A DNA stretch of 64,000 bases. Source: Nocardioides kongjuensis. Its GTDB lineage: Bacteria; Actinomycetota; Actinomycetes; Propionibacteriales; Nocardioidaceae. Positions 51,837 to 60,686 of the stretch are shown one piece after another (positions within the stretch are counted from its first letter, which is position 1; the number at the start of each line of letters is the position of its first letter). The translations under genes were made by a program, and so were the position numbers. The notes under the pieces are model-generated. The model was given only the letters and a program-made list of their open reading frames with translations. It was not told where the DNA came from and searched no databases. Location: positions 3,599,001 to 3,663,000 of the forward strand of contig NZ_JACCBF010000001.1 in assembly GCF_013409625.1 (NCBI RefSeq). Reading direction: 5' to 3'.

Positions 51837-53273
51837 TCATCGAGCCAGGTGCCGTCCGATCTCCTCGACGACGGCCGGGTAGGCGGAGGAGACATCCGGG
51901 CCCACGACCGGCGCGACGACGTGGACGTCACCGGTCGCGTTGAGGTCGTACGCACCGATCCGCTGGGTGCGGGCGAGCTCGGCAGCACGGTCGGCGACGC
52001 CGTACCGGATGAGGCTCGCACCCTCGGGCGGCAGCGGGGAGAGCCAGGAGCAGCCGGTGGCGATCACGTGCCGGGCCGGGAACAGCGCGAGGGCGGCGCC
52101 GCCGGTTCCTTCTCCGAGCAGGACGCACACCGTCGGGTGGGGGTGGGTGGTGAGCTCCTCGAGGCAGCGCGCGATCTCGAAGGCGAGACCACCCTCCTCC
52201 GCCTCGCGCGACAGGTCGGCACCGGGGGTGTCCACGACGGTGAGGACGGGAAGCCGCAGCTCGCGCGCGAGGCGGAGCCCGCGGCGCGCCTGGCGCAGCC
52301 CGGCCGGGCCGAGCCGAACACCGGCCGCCTGCGCGGCCCGGTCCTGGCCGATCAGCACGCAGGAGGCACCTGCGACCCGAGCCAGCGCCACCACGACGCT
52401 GCTCTCCTGCTCCCCGGCACCCGTGCCGTTCAGCGGCAGGAACTCGGGTGCGGCCACGGCGAGGAACTCGGCCAGCGCGGGCCGCTGGGGCGCACGGGTC
52501 GCCGACACGGAGGCCCACACGTCGCCAGCACCACCGAGGCCCGCGACGGGCTCTTCGCCGACGGAGGTCGGAGGGAGCCCGGCACACCGCCGCACGGGCG
52601 ACGCGACCAGGTCGATCAGCATCGACACCTCCCAGCGCACCTCGCCCACGGCGGCGACCCGGTCGACGAGGCCGACCCGGTGCAGGTTCTCGGCCCGCTG
52701 GACCTCGCGCGGGAAGTCGACGCCGTGGAGCCCGCGGTAGACCTTGGGGCCGAGGAACCCGGTCAGCGCGCCGGGCTCCGCCCAGGTGACCTGACCCAGT
52801 CCGCCCCAGGACGCCATCGTCCCACCGGTCGTGGGGTGCCGCAGGTGCGCGGCGTACAGCAGGCCGGCGTCCTTGTGTGCCCGGATCGCGGCGGCGATGG
52901 CTGCCATCCGGACGAAGGCGGGCGTGCCCTCCTGCATGCGGGTCCCCCCTGAGGCCGGCGCCGCGACGATCGGGCGGCCCAGTGCCGTCGCCCGGGTGAT
53001 GGCGGTGACGAGACGCTCGGCAGCCGCGACGCCGATGGAGCCGCCGAGGAAGCCGAACTCGGACACCAGGACGACGACCGGTCGACCACCGATCCGGGCC
53101 GCCCCCGTGACGACCGCCTCGTCGGCGCCGCTGTGCAGGGCCGCGGCGGTCAGCTCGGCGAGGTAGTCCGCCGACGCCTCCGCGGGCTGCTTCGGCTCGG
53201 TGTCCCAGCTCTCGAAGGAACCCTCGTCGACCAGCGCGGCGATGTAGTCGCCGGCGGACAGGACGGTGCTCAT
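51837..53273 (-). CDS. Acyl-CoA carboxylase carboxyltransferase (fused AccD/AccA-like)
   Basis: A 478-residue carboxyltransferase with an N-terminal beta-like half (SEFGFLGGSIGVAAAERLV, PASGGTRMQEGTPAFV) and a C-terminal alpha-like half (TVVDTPGADLSREAEEGG, VCVLLGEGTGGAALALF). It moves CO2 from carboxybiotin to an acyl-CoA. A zinc finger is absent. No biotin carboxylase or BCCP gene is next to it. ATG 53273 overlaps the CaiB-like stop (TGATG). The combination with a CoA-transferase remnant suggests metabolism of a ring-cleavage product as CoA thioester, or a decarboxylase role. The substrate is unknown. Confidence 0.78.
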   Translation of the reverse strand: MSTVLSAGDYIAALVDEGSFESWDTEPKQPAEASADYLAELTAAALHSGADEAVVTGAARIGGRPVVVLVSEFGFLGGSIGVAAAERLVTAITRATALGRPIVAAPASGGTRMQEGTPAFVRMAAIAAAIRAHKDAGLLYAAHLRHPTTGGTMASWGGLGQVTWAEPGALTGFLGPKVYRGLHGVDFPREVQRAENLHRVGLVDRVAAVGEVRWEVSMLIDLVASPVRRCAGLPPTSVGEEPVAGLGGAGDVWASVSATRAPQRPALAEFLAVAAPEFLPLNGTGAGEQESSVVVALARVAGASCVLIGQDRAAQAAGVRLGPAGLRQARRGLRLARELRLPVLTVVDTPGADLSREAEEGGLAFEIARCLEELTTHPHPTVCVLLGEGTGGAALALFPARHVIATGCSWLSPLPPEGASLIRYGVADRAAELARTQRIGAYDLNATGDVHVVAPVVGPDVSSAYPAVVEEIGRHLAR

Positions 53274-53950
53274 CGCACCGCCTCCCTCGCGTCGAGCCAG
53301 TCGAGCAGCTGCTGGCGGTGCTGGTCGAGCACGGGCGGTGCGACGTGGTCCTTGCGGCCACCGGCGTAGGTGTTGTCGTCGAAGCGCAGGACCGGTCCGG
53401 GAAGCTCGAGCCTGCCGAACACGGGGTGGTCGACGCCGATGACCAGGCCCTGCGAACGGGTCTGCTCCCACGCGTAGACGTCGTCGAGGGTGCGGACCTT
53501 GCCGGCCGGGATGCCCGCACGTTCGAGGGCCGTGAGGACGTCCTCGCTCGACCTGGTGCCGAAGGCCTTCTCGATCAGCTCGCGGAGCTCCTCACGTCGC
53601 TCCACCCGGTCGCCGTTGCGTGCGAAGCGGGGGTCGTCGACGGCCACGCCCACGAGCGGCGCGAACGAGGCCCACAGTCCCTCGCTCCCCACGGCGACCT
53701 GGACCGGGGCGTCCGCCGTGCGGAACAGGCCGTACGGCGCGATCGAGGGGTGCTGGTTGCCGATGGCCCGCGGGACCTGCCCGGCGATCGTCGTCCGGGT
53801 GCCCTGGAAGCCGTGGATGCCGACCACCGAGGCGAGCAGGCTCGTGCGGACCACGCGACCTCGGCCCGTGCGCTCGCGGTCATGCAGTGCCGCGAGCAGA
53901 CCGAAGGCTCCGTTCATGCCGGCCAGGAGGTCGGCGATCGGCACGCCCAC
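53270..53950 (-). pseudogene. CaiB/BaiF CoA-transferase, 5'-truncated
   Basis: Class III CoA-transferase remnant. From KVGVPIADLLAGMNGAFGLLAALHDRERTGRG onward it fits the C-terminal half of CaiB/BaiF proteins, which are normally about 400 residues; 226 codons remain, with the N-terminal domain that carries the catalytic aspartate missing. Upstream of about 53950 the frame meets a stop within 50 bases, and the DNA there reads as coding on the other strand. A GTG at 53950 could start a short product, and its stop overlaps the carboxyltransferase start, so transcription may still matter for the downstream gene. Confidence 0.75.
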
Positions 53951-54068
53951 CTTGGTCCTGTCGGGGATCGCCGTGCTCGCGCTGCACCGCAGCTACCGCG
54001 GCGCGAACACCCATGACGCGATGGAGGCCGAGACCGCGATCGGGGCGCAGGCGCTCCTGCGGAGGTAG
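53951..54068 (+). pseudogene. 3' end of an unidentified gene joined to the truncated CaiB gene
   Basis: An open tail of about 38 codons on the plus strand (SGIAVLALHRSY, then THDAMEAETAIGAQALLRR) ends at a TAG. Nearly every codon ends in G or C, as in real genes of this genome, while the continuation to the left is antisense to CaiB. It is therefore likely the stub of a once divergent or neighbouring gene. I do not recognise the family. Confidence 0.45.
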
Positions 54069-54158
54069 TCCGCGTCGAGCGCCCCGCGACGGCCACACGG
54101 CGGAGAGGGTGAGGAGGCCCGATCGGACCCATCGTGACTCCCGGTACGCGACGGCTGC

Positions 54159-55691
54159 CTAGCTTCGTTCCGCAGCGGCGAGGGTGTCCCGCGAACGACC
54201 GAAGGGCACCCGCTTCATGACGCCTTCCACCGTTCCCACGGTCATGACGGTCCGGTCCGGTCGCACCAGCGCCGCCTGGTGGCGGCCGAGCCAGCGGTCC
54301 AGCTCGGGGGTCGCGCCGGCGTCGATGACGACCGCATCGTCGGCGCTCAGGTGCTCGGCGTACCGGCGGGTCGGGGCCGTGCGCGACACGAGCACCCAAC
54401 GCTGGCCGGCCTCGACGTCGAGGCGTTCCCCGGACGCCAGGACCGGGTTCGGGCACAGTGCGCCGCCGAGGCCGCGACGCAGCGCTCCGCGGTCGACCAG
54501 CGACGAGCGGCGCAACGGCGGCGTGGTGCTGTCGAGGACGCGGCCACGTACGCCGGGCAGGTGCACGAGGAGGGGGACGACGACCCCGCGCAGGCGGTCG
54601 CCGACGGGACCGCCCGCTGTCATGGCTCGCCCGACCAGGCTGGCGAGGCGGATCATGGCGCGCGCGTGGGGCGCGCGCTCGGCCTCGTAGCTGTCGAGCG
54701 CCGACACCGGCAGGGTGCCCTCGAGGACAGCCGCGACCTTCCACGCGAGGTTGGTCGCGTCCCGGATGCCGGCACCCATCCCCTGCCCGATGAACGGCGG
54801 GGTCAGGTGCGCGGCGTCGCCGAGGATGAAGACCCCGTCGCGGTGCCACCGGTCGGCCAGCCGGGCCCGGAAGGTGTACTCCGTGAGGCGGACGACCTCG
54901 AAGTCGGCGATGTCGGTGTCCCACGGGGCGAGGAGCGGCGCCAGCGCGTCGAGGTCCTGGTAGTCGGCCGCGGCCTCGTCGTCCCGGAGGGCGAACTCCC
55001 ACCGGTGGCGGGTCTCTCCGATGCGCATGTAGGTGGCGGCTCGGTTGCTGTCGCAGACCTGGTGGACGCCGCCCCAGTGCCCCAGGTCGCGCGGGGTCGC
55101 GATGTCGACCACGAGCCAGCGCTGCTCGCCGAAACCGAGGTCCCGCATCGTCGATCCGATGGCAGCACGGACGATGCTGTTCGCGCCGTCGCACCCGAGG
55201 ACGAACCGGGGACGGACCGTGTGGACCTCGTGCGTGGTGAGGTCGACGTACTCGACCTCGGGGCGCTCGGGGCCGTTCGGACGGACGGTGGTGACCTCGA
55301 CGCCGCCCCGGAAGGTCACGAGCGGCAGCTCATGCATCCGGGAGCGCACCACGGCCTCGAGGCCGGGCTGGTCGAACATGTTGGCCTGCGGATAGCCGTT
55401 GGACGTCCGCGGGTCGGTCCGGTCGAACTGGGCCATCGTGGCGTGGGTCGGCGAGAGCAGCCTCAGCCCCGCGCCGGGAACGGAGATGGCGGCGACCTGC
55501 GTGCCCACGCCCAGACGGGCCAGGATCCGGTGGACCTCGTCGTCGAAGTGCACCGCTCGTGGTTGCGGGAACACGTCGGGCCAGCGGTCGAGGACCAGGG
55601 TCCGGACGCCTGCCTGGGCGAGCTGGATGGCGGCCGTGACTCCGGTCGGACCGGCACCGACGACCACGACCTCGGGCTGCTCGACGCTCAT
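54159..55691 (-). CDS. FAD-dependent aromatic hydroxylase (MhpA-like)
   Basis: Flavoprotein monooxygenase of 510 residues in the family of 3-(3-hydroxyphenyl)propionate hydroxylase. FAD motifs: VVVVGAGPTGVTAAIQLAQ near 9-27, DG region VLGCDGANSIVR near 165, and GDAAHLTPPFIGQGMGAGIRDA near 286-307. A C-terminal thioredoxin-like domain follows, with SRTAPTRRYAEHL. It probably hydroxylates a phenolic ring to a catechol for the extradiol dioxygenase encoded two genes upstream. ATG 55691 overlaps the FAH gene stop. The natural substrate is not known. Confidence 0.86.
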   Translation of the reverse strand: MSVEQPEVVVVGAGPTGVTAAIQLAQAGVRTLVLDRWPDVFPQPRAVHFDDEVHRILARLGVGTQVAAISVPGAGLRLLSPTHATMAQFDRTDPRTSNGYPQANMFDQPGLEAVVRSRMHELPLVTFRGGVEVTTVRPNGPERPEVEYVDLTTHEVHTVRPRFVLGCDGANSIVRAAIGSTMRDLGFGEQRWLVVDIATPRDLGHWGGVHQVCDSNRAATYMRIGETRHRWEFALRDDEAAADYQDLDALAPLLAPWDTDIADFEVVRLTEYTFRARLADRWHRDGVFILGDAAHLTPPFIGQGMGAGIRDATNLAWKVAAVLEGTLPVSALDSYEAERAPHARAMIRLASLVGRAMTAGGPVGDRLRGVVVPLLVHLPGVRGRVLDSTTPPLRRSSLVDRGALRRGLGGALCPNPVLASGERLDVEAGQRWVLVSRTAPTRRYAEHLSADDAVVIDAGATPELDRWLGRHQAALVRPDRTVMTVGTVEGVMKRVPFGRSRDTLAAAERS

Positions 55692-56641
55692 CGCGCCGTG
55701 GCGCGTTCGTGGCGGACCGTCGTCCGCTGCCGCCCGAGGTCCAGCTTGCCGTCGGGGGTCGCGACGTGGATCTCGACCAGGTCCCCGTCGGCGAGGTACG
55801 ACGTGTTCCTCGCCTGCGCCTTGAAGAACGCCTTCCACTTCACGGCGGGCGGGAGGAGGGCTCCGATGATCTCCACCGGCTTGGGCGGAGCCTTCAGCGC
55901 CGTACCACCGGGAGTTCCGGTGAGGACCAGGTCGCCGGTGGACAGAGGCTGGAACCGCGCGAGGCCCTGGAGCGCCTCGAGCGGCTTGTAGAGCATGTCG
56001 TCGGCCACGACCGCGTCCTGGCGTACCTCGCCGTTGACCCACAGCTGGAGCCGCAGATCCTCGAACCGTTCCCAGTCACCGGGCTCCAGGACGACGAGCC
56101 GGGGCCCGACCGGGGTGAAGGTCGGGTAGGACTTGGCCTCGAAGAACTGGGTCTTCGGCAGCTGGAGGTCACGGGCCGAGACGTCGTTGGTCACGACGAG
56201 CGCGGCGACGTGGTCGGCGATGTCCTCCTGGGTCAGGGTGGTCCCGACCGGGAGGTCCTTGCCGATCACCAGCCCGACCTCCACCTCGTAGTCGAGGAAG
56301 CGGACGTGGGACGGCTTGACGATGTCGTCGGTCGGACCGCTGATCGAGTGGGAGGTCTTGCGGAAGAAGGTGAGCGGCACGGTCTCCGGGTCCAGGCCGG
56401 AGTCCTTGATGTGGCTGACGAAGTTGGTCATCTGGGCGACGACGCGGCACGGCGCGGTCACGGGCGCCTGCAGGCCACCGGTGGGCAGGTCCGCCTCCTC
56501 GCCGGCGACAGCGAGGTCGATGGCCGCCCGGTCGGCGATCAGCTCGGCAGTGGTGCGCGCGGTGGTGTCGATGAGGGTGCCGGTGCGCGCCGACTTCTCG
56601 ACGTACCAGCGCTCGGCGATGCGGATGATGTTGATGCTCAT
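55688..56641 (-). CDS. Fumarylacetoacetate hydrolase-family protein
   Basis: Metal-dependent hydrolase of 317 residues. The core shows FFRKTSHSISGPTDDIV, then LDYEVEVGLVIGKDL with the metal-binding glutamates, NDVSARDLQ and KSYPTFTPVGP; STGDLVLTGTPGGTA is the last conserved block. In meta-cleavage operons such proteins act as 2-hydroxymuconate-type hydrolases, decarboxylases or hydratases on the opened ring. The gene is between the hydroxylase and the dioxygenase with 4-base overlaps on both sides. Confidence 0.87.
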   Translation of the reverse strand: MSINIIRIAERWYVEKSARTGTLIDTTARTTAELIADRAAIDLAVAGEEADLPTGGLQAPVTAPCRVVAQMTNFVSHIKDSGLDPETVPLTFFRKTSHSISGPTDDIVKPSHVRFLDYEVEVGLVIGKDLPVGTTLTQEDIADHVAALVVTNDVSARDLQLPKTQFFEAKSYPTFTPVGPRLVVLEPGDWERFEDLRLQLWVNGEVRQDAVVADDMLYKPLEALQGLARFQPLSTGDLVLTGTPGGTALKAPPKPVEIIGALLPPAVKWKAFFKAQARNTSYLADGDLVEIHVATPDGKLDLGRQRTTVRHERATAR

Positions 56642-57771
56642 GAGTTGGCCACCTTCAGGAGCCCGCGCAGGCGGGTCAGGTCGAATTCGTTGTCGGACCT
56701 CCGCAGGGCGGAGAGGATGGAGCGGGCCTCGGCCAGGGACTCGCGGCCGGGCTTGATGCCCAGGAAGTCCGCAGAGGCGGGCGGCCCCCACTGGGCGAGA
56801 CCGGAGGCCGTCATCGGCGCCCAGCCGGGCTCGAGGGTGTCGTCGAACATGTCCCCGTCGGTGAAGTGCTCGACGAGGAAGCCGTCGTCGTCGCGCCAGT
56901 AGTCGAAGACCTGGCTGCCCTGGATGTGCCGGCCGATGCCCCACGAGCGGTGGTAGCCGGCGTCGCGGAGGAACTCGCCGCCGGCGGCGAGCGCGTCGAG
57001 GTCGGCCACCTGGTACGCCGAGTGCACGTAGCGCGCGCGAGGACCGAGGGTCATCGCGAGGGTGTGGTGATCGGCCGGCTCGCTGCCGCGATCACAGCGG
57101 ATGAAGCTCATCGTGGGCCCCTTGGACCGCTGGCCGTCGTAGTAGAGGAAGTCGCTGACGATCAGCCCGAGGTGCTCGAGGTACCAGTCGAGCGCCTCGC
57201 GGTAGCGCGGCGTCTGGAGGACGACGTGGCCGAGCCGCTCGACCCTCGCAGGCTCGCGCGGGGGACGCTGGGGGGTGTTCGCCCGCGCGACGCGGCCACC
57301 GACGTTGTGCACGAGCGGCACCTGCTCCGGCAGGGCCGCCAGGGTGTGGCAGCCGGTGACCACCCGGACCCGCGCGCCGCTGGGATCGCGGGCGTCGACG
57401 GTGAGACCGCCCAGGTTGTCCGGCAGCGCCGTCACGACGACGCCGAGGTGGCCGGCGAGACGGAGCAGGTCGGCGTCGTCGGCGGCCAGGAAGGCCGGCC
57501 CGGTGAACCGGGACCGCGTGCCGCGCCGGACGATGACGGCGGGACTGCCCGCGAGCGTGCCGCGCAGGTGCAGCTCGTCCCGGTCCTTGAAGCTCGTGGT
57601 GAAGCCGAAGGCGTGCGCGAAGACCTCGGCTCCGTCGAGGTCCGGCTTCTCGAACTCCAGCCAGGCCAGGTCGCGCACCTTGATGACAGGGTTCCTCGCC
57701 CGGCCGGGGTGCTCTCCGGCCAGTGCTCCCTGCTCGTTGTGCAGGTCGTTGTGGGTGTGGTGGGTGGACAT
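56638..57771 (-). CDS. Extradiol ring-cleavage dioxygenase (VOC type I)
   Basis: Type I extradiol dioxygenase of 377 residues with two VOC modules. The catalytic metal triad is visible in GHVVLQTP (His), DHHTLAMTLGP (His) and GFLVEHFTDGD (Glu). An N-terminal non-catalytic module (about 27-140) precedes it. It should open a catechol between C2 and C3 and give a yellow semialdehyde. First gene of the catabolic operon; divergent from the TetR regulator, whose two operators lie directly upstream. Confidence 0.88.
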   Translation of the reverse strand: MSTHHTHNDLHNEQGALAGEHPGRARNPVIKVRDLAWLEFEKPDLDGAEVFAHAFGFTTSFKDRDELHLRGTLAGSPAVIVRRGTRSRFTGPAFLAADDADLLRLAGHLGVVVTALPDNLGGLTVDARDPSGARVRVVTGCHTLAALPEQVPLVHNVGGRVARANTPQRPPREPARVERLGHVVLQTPRYREALDWYLEHLGLIVSDFLYYDGQRSKGPTMSFIRCDRGSEPADHHTLAMTLGPRARYVHSAYQVADLDALAAGGEFLRDAGYHRSWGIGRHIQGSQVFDYWRDDDGFLVEHFTDGDMFDDTLEPGWAPMTASGLAQWGPPASADFLGIKPGRESLAEARSILSALRRSDNEFDLTRLRGLLKVANS

Positions 57772-57787
57772 GCCGCCTCCTCTTGAA

Positions 57788-57846
57788 TGACGAAATCGTC
57801 AGCCAAAGGGGCGTCGTTCGTCAAGGCTTTCTGACGAAATCGTCAG
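57788..57846. promoter_or_regulatory. Two identical TetR-type operators
   Basis: TGACGAAATCGTCA occurs at 57788-57801 and again at 57832-57845 (extended to 16 bp by flanking C and G), starts 44 bases apart, about four helical turns. Each is a palindrome with an AA/TT centre. A partial half-site (TCGTTCGTCA) lies between. They fill the gap between the dioxygenase and the TetR gene, so the repressor probably controls both directions. Confidence 0.85.
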
Positions 57847-57903
57847 AAGTGCTGATTCCCCTAGGATGGGCGGCACGGAACGCGGCCAGCGAGGAGGCAG
57901 TGG

Positions 57904-58596
57904 GTGTCGGACGCGATGGCCAGGGCGGCGAGCACCCGAGGTGCCCGGCGCCGGGCGCAGACCAGGTCCGCCCTGATCAGGGCAGCCCAGCGGCTCATCG
58001 CCGAGAAGCGCACCAACGCCGCGATCCTCGAGATCACCCAGCTCGCGGACGTCGGAATGGGCTCGTTCTACAACCACTTCGAGAGCCGGGAACAGCTGTT
58101 CGAGGCCGCCGTCGACGACGCTCTCGAGCTGCAGGGCGCGTACCTCGACCAGCTCACGACCGACCTCGAGGACCCTGCCGAGTCGTTCGCACGGAGCTTT
58201 CGCATCATCGGGCGCCTGCACCGCCACGTCCCGGAGCTGAGCAAGGTGATCCTGTCGCAGGGAGCCGCGCTGGTCACGTCCGACCACGGCCTCGCTCCGC
58301 GCGCGCTGCGCGACATCCGCGCCGCTGTCGAGGCCGGCCGCTTCTCGACAAGCGATCCGGCTGCCGCACTGCTGATCGCCGGCGGCGCGGCGCTGGCCCT
58401 CGCCCAGCACCTCCACGAGCACCCCGAGGTCGACGACGCCGCCCTCACGGACACCGTGACCGAGTCACTGCTGCTGATGCTGGGGCTGAGCGCCGACGAC
58501 GCCCGCGAGCTCGTCGCCCACGAGCTCCCCGAGGTCAGCGGGCCGCTCGACGACTTCCCGCCGAAGGCATCCGCCGCAGACGATTCGACTCAGTAG
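57904..58596 (+). CDS. TetR-family repressor of the aromatic operon
   Basis: A 230-residue regulator from GTG 57904. The helix-turn-helix is ILEITQLADVGMGSFYNHFESREQLFEAAV at about 40-70, following a very basic N-terminus. The effector part is helical, with SKVILSQGAALVTSD. It is divergent from the dioxygenase operon, and two perfect palindromes lie in between. The inducer is probably the aromatic substrate or a CoA derivative, though this is inference. Confidence 0.85.
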   Translation: MSDAMARAASTRGARRRAQTRSALIRAAQRLIAEKRTNAAILEITQLADVGMGSFYNHFESREQLFEAAVDDALELQGAYLDQLTTDLEDPAESFARSFRIIGRLHRHVPELSKVILSQGAALVTSDHGLAPRALRDIRAAVEAGRFSTSDPAAALLIAGGAALALAQHLHEHPEVDDAALTDTVTESLLLMLGLSADDARELVAHELPEVSGPLDDFPPKASAADDSTQ

Positions 58597-58601
58597 TACC
58601 A

Positions 58602-58709
58602 GGGGGACGATTCGAGGGGTTCTTGGGCCTTGGTGACTGACACTGGACATGACTGGAAACTCTGTCTGACCTGCGCAAACACGCCCGCCCGTTCGTTGAT
58701 CGTCGATGG
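58602..58709. repeat. Imperfect direct repeat, left copy
   Basis: About 108 bases beginning GGGGGACGATTCGAGGG, aligned without a gap for the first 67 bases with the copy at 59554 and about two thirds identical by eye. Shared blocks include GGACCTGCGC-type and TTCGAGGG sequence. It lies just after the TetR gene. The stretch 58597-58942 (346 bases) contains this repeat and otherwise no gene I can support. Confidence 0.6.
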
Positions 58710-58942
58710 CCAGAAGTGGTCGTTCCGGGACCTTCTGCGGACTATCTGCGGACCGCAGGCGGCTGGTCGTCGTCGCGCCCTCGTTAGTACCAATGCCGCG
58801 GAACGAAGCAGTGAGAACACCTTTGGGCGAGGTCACCAGACTTCCGGAACGTGGGACTACGCGGGTCCTTCTGATCCGCATGGCTCTGCTGGAGCGTCCG
58901 GCGCCGACGACCATCATATGCGTTTCACCTGACCACCGAAGG

Positions 58943-59116
58943 TCAGGGACGTCCCCAGAACTGGTCCTCGGCTACGCCGTTCTCGGAGAACAGGTGCACC
59001 TCGACGATCTTGCCGTCACGGACAGTAAGCAGGTCCACTCCGGTCATGTCCATCGACGCCCCATCGCGGCGGCCGGTGAAGCGCACAGGCACAGCAACCA
59101 GCTCGCCGTTGACCAT
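58943..59116 (-). pseudogene. SnoaL/NTF2-like protein, C-terminal fragment
   Basis: About 57 codons ending in VDLLTVRDGKIVEVHLFSENG resemble the last strands of the SnoaL-like (NTF2 fold) family, whose full proteins are about 120-140 residues. The frame before it has no matching N-terminus, because the DNA beyond 59116 belongs to a plus-strand HxlR remnant. A truncated gene is the simplest explanation. Confidence 0.6.
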
Positions 59117-59416
59117 GGCCGGGCCCCTCACCGCGAGCTGCAAGCTCCTCTGGCTGGACGACGGGCCGCTTCGGTTCGGCGCGCTCCGCGAGAGAGTCGA
59201 CGGCATCAGCGGCAAGGTCCTCACCGAGACCCTGCGCGGCCTCGAGCGCGACGGGACCTCACCCGCACTATGTACAACGAGATGCCACCCCGCGTGGAGT
59301 ACGAACTCACCGCCCTCGGCCAGACCCTGCGCAAGCCCCTCGCCGCGCTCGGGCAATGGGCCGAAGAGCACATCGAGACAGTCCTACGCGCCCGCGACGA
59401 ATACGACAGCCGCTGA
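59115..59416 (+). pseudogene. HxlR-type helix-turn-helix regulator, truncated and frameshifted
   Basis: The HxlR motif starts as CKLLWLDDGPLRFGALRERVDGISGKVLTETLRGLERDG in one frame and resumes as MYNEMPPRVEYELTALGQTL in another, ending at a TGA. The shift lies near 59255-59265, where about two extra bases (or one missing) break the expected LTRT. The N-terminus, normally about 20 residues longer, is missing. It starts back to back with the SnoaL-like fragment, so a deletion removed both 5' ends. Confidence 0.7.
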
Positions 59417-59943
59417 AGACTGCAATCTGTGCGCCGCGGTGAGCACGCCCTCGATCCAGCGATTCAGTGTCCTCACGAGATAGCCATAGGCGGAGACAAT
59501 CAGGCCCGGCTCGAGCTAAGTCATCCTCCAGCGAGAAGCGAGACGGCCTTGTCGGGGGACAATTCGAGGGCCTTCTGGGGCTTGACGACTGCCGCCGACG
59601 GTGATTGGAAAACACGGCCGGACCTGCGCGAACACTGCATGCCGGCCGATGATGGTTGATGGTGAAAATTCGTGGTCCCGTGACGACTATCTGCCGACTG
59701 CCGGCTCGCCCCGGTCGCGTGTCGGCGCCGCCCGCCGGGAGCGATTTCCGCTCCCGGCGACCCGCCTCTCCGACTCCGGGTGGGCCGGCCAGGCCAGTGC
59801 GACGTCAGGAAGGAGCGCTCTACCTTCTGAGGCGAGCACGAGCTCGGTTGCCACTGCCTCTGTCGTGGGCGACGCCACAGGCGTCCGCCCACGACGACCA
59901 CCATGTTGCTTGGCGGCACTCGTGGACCCGCAGGGTCCGCTCT
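59417..59943. other. Gene-free stretch with second copy of direct repeat
   Basis: No convincing gene in this 527-base interval. It contains the second copy of the direct repeat at 59554-59662 and sequence of mixed codon quality in all frames. Several open frames exist but lack family features and cross each other, as expected by chance at this GC content. Confidence 0.6.
59554..59662. repeat. Imperfect direct repeat, right copy
   Basis: About 109 bases starting GGGGGACAATTCGAGGG, the partner of 58602-58709 in the same orientation. Together the copies enclose about 850 bases containing the SnoaL-like and HxlR remnants. No recombinase, tRNA or inverted termini is seen beside them. Confidence 0.6.
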
Positions 59944-60579
59944 TCAGCCGGCGAAGGAGGCGCGGCCCTGCATGGCGGAAGTGCCGAGGTCACTCTTGGG
60001 CAGCGCGGCTCCAGCGGCGACGGCCTCCGCCCAGGCTTTGGTGCTGGCGACCGCTGCGAAGTTGGAGTGCAGCAGCACGAGCAGGGCCTGGTGCAGCTCG
60101 TCGGCGGAGACCTTGCCCGCCTCGTTGGCCAGGTGGATCGCACCGCTCGCATCAGAGAGGATCTCCGCAGCCAGGCCGAGCTCCTCGGCGCCCACCGCTG
60201 TGGCGATGTCGCAGTTGTTGGTCATAAAGCCGACGATGGTGATGGTGTCGACCTCCTGCTCGAGCAGCCATGCGGCGACGTCGGTGCCAGCGAAGACGCT
60301 GCCCTTGTCCTTGGTCACCCGCTTCCAGGAGGGCTTCAGGCGCCGCTCGATCTCGGGGCGCAACGACCAGCTGTGGCTTCCGACGGCGAAGACCGGCGCG
60401 CCCTCGGGCAGCTCGTGCTGGACGACGACCACGGGCATGTCCTGGCGCTCCGCGGTATCGAGCGCGGCCAGGATGTTGGCAAGAGACTGCTCGCGTGACG
60501 GGGACTGGATCTGGAGGATGCCGTCGAAGTACTCCTGCTGGACGTCGACGACGATCAGCGCGCGGCGGGGCGTGGACAC
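59944..60579 (-). CDS. Cysteine hydrolase (isochorismatase-like)
   Basis: Isochorismatase-like hydrolase of 211 residues from GTG 60579. The catalytic set is visible: Asp12 in IVVDVQQEY, a lysine in VTKDKGSVF (Lys90 or Lys92) and Cys123 in FMTNNCDIATAVGA. Such enzymes hydrolyse N-carbamoyl compounds, ureas, nicotinamide or other amides and are often paired with GlxA/AraC regulators, here the divergent gene. The substrate is unknown; a link with the amide/nitrile genes further right is possible but unproved. Confidence 0.85.
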   Translation of the reverse strand: MSTPRRALIVVDVQQEYFDGILQIQSPSREQSLANILAALDTAERQDMPVVVVQHELPEGAPVFAVGSHSWSLRPEIERRLKPSWKRVTKDKGSVFAGTDVAAWLLEQEVDTITIVGFMTNNCDIATAVGAEELGLAAEILSDASGAIHLANEAGKVSADELHQALLVLLHSNFAAVASTKAWAEAVAAGAALPKSDLGTSAMQGRASFAG

Positions 60580-60686
60580 AGAGACTCTCCTGCTTTAGGT
60601 GGGTGGGGCCTTCCCCTCCACTCTGGTCGCTGCGAGGCGGTACCGTGAGTGGCACGAAAGACGACCTTCGATGAGATCGGGCCACA

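Noticed and set aside
58630..58932. A 100-codon plus-strand frame after the TetR gene
   Set aside because: Poor third-position GC, no family features, and it overlaps the direct repeat; treated as chance.
58602..59662. Insertion sequence or integrative element with attachment sites
   Set aside because: No transposase, integrase, tRNA or terminal inverted repeats are visible, and the repeats are too diverged for fresh att sites.
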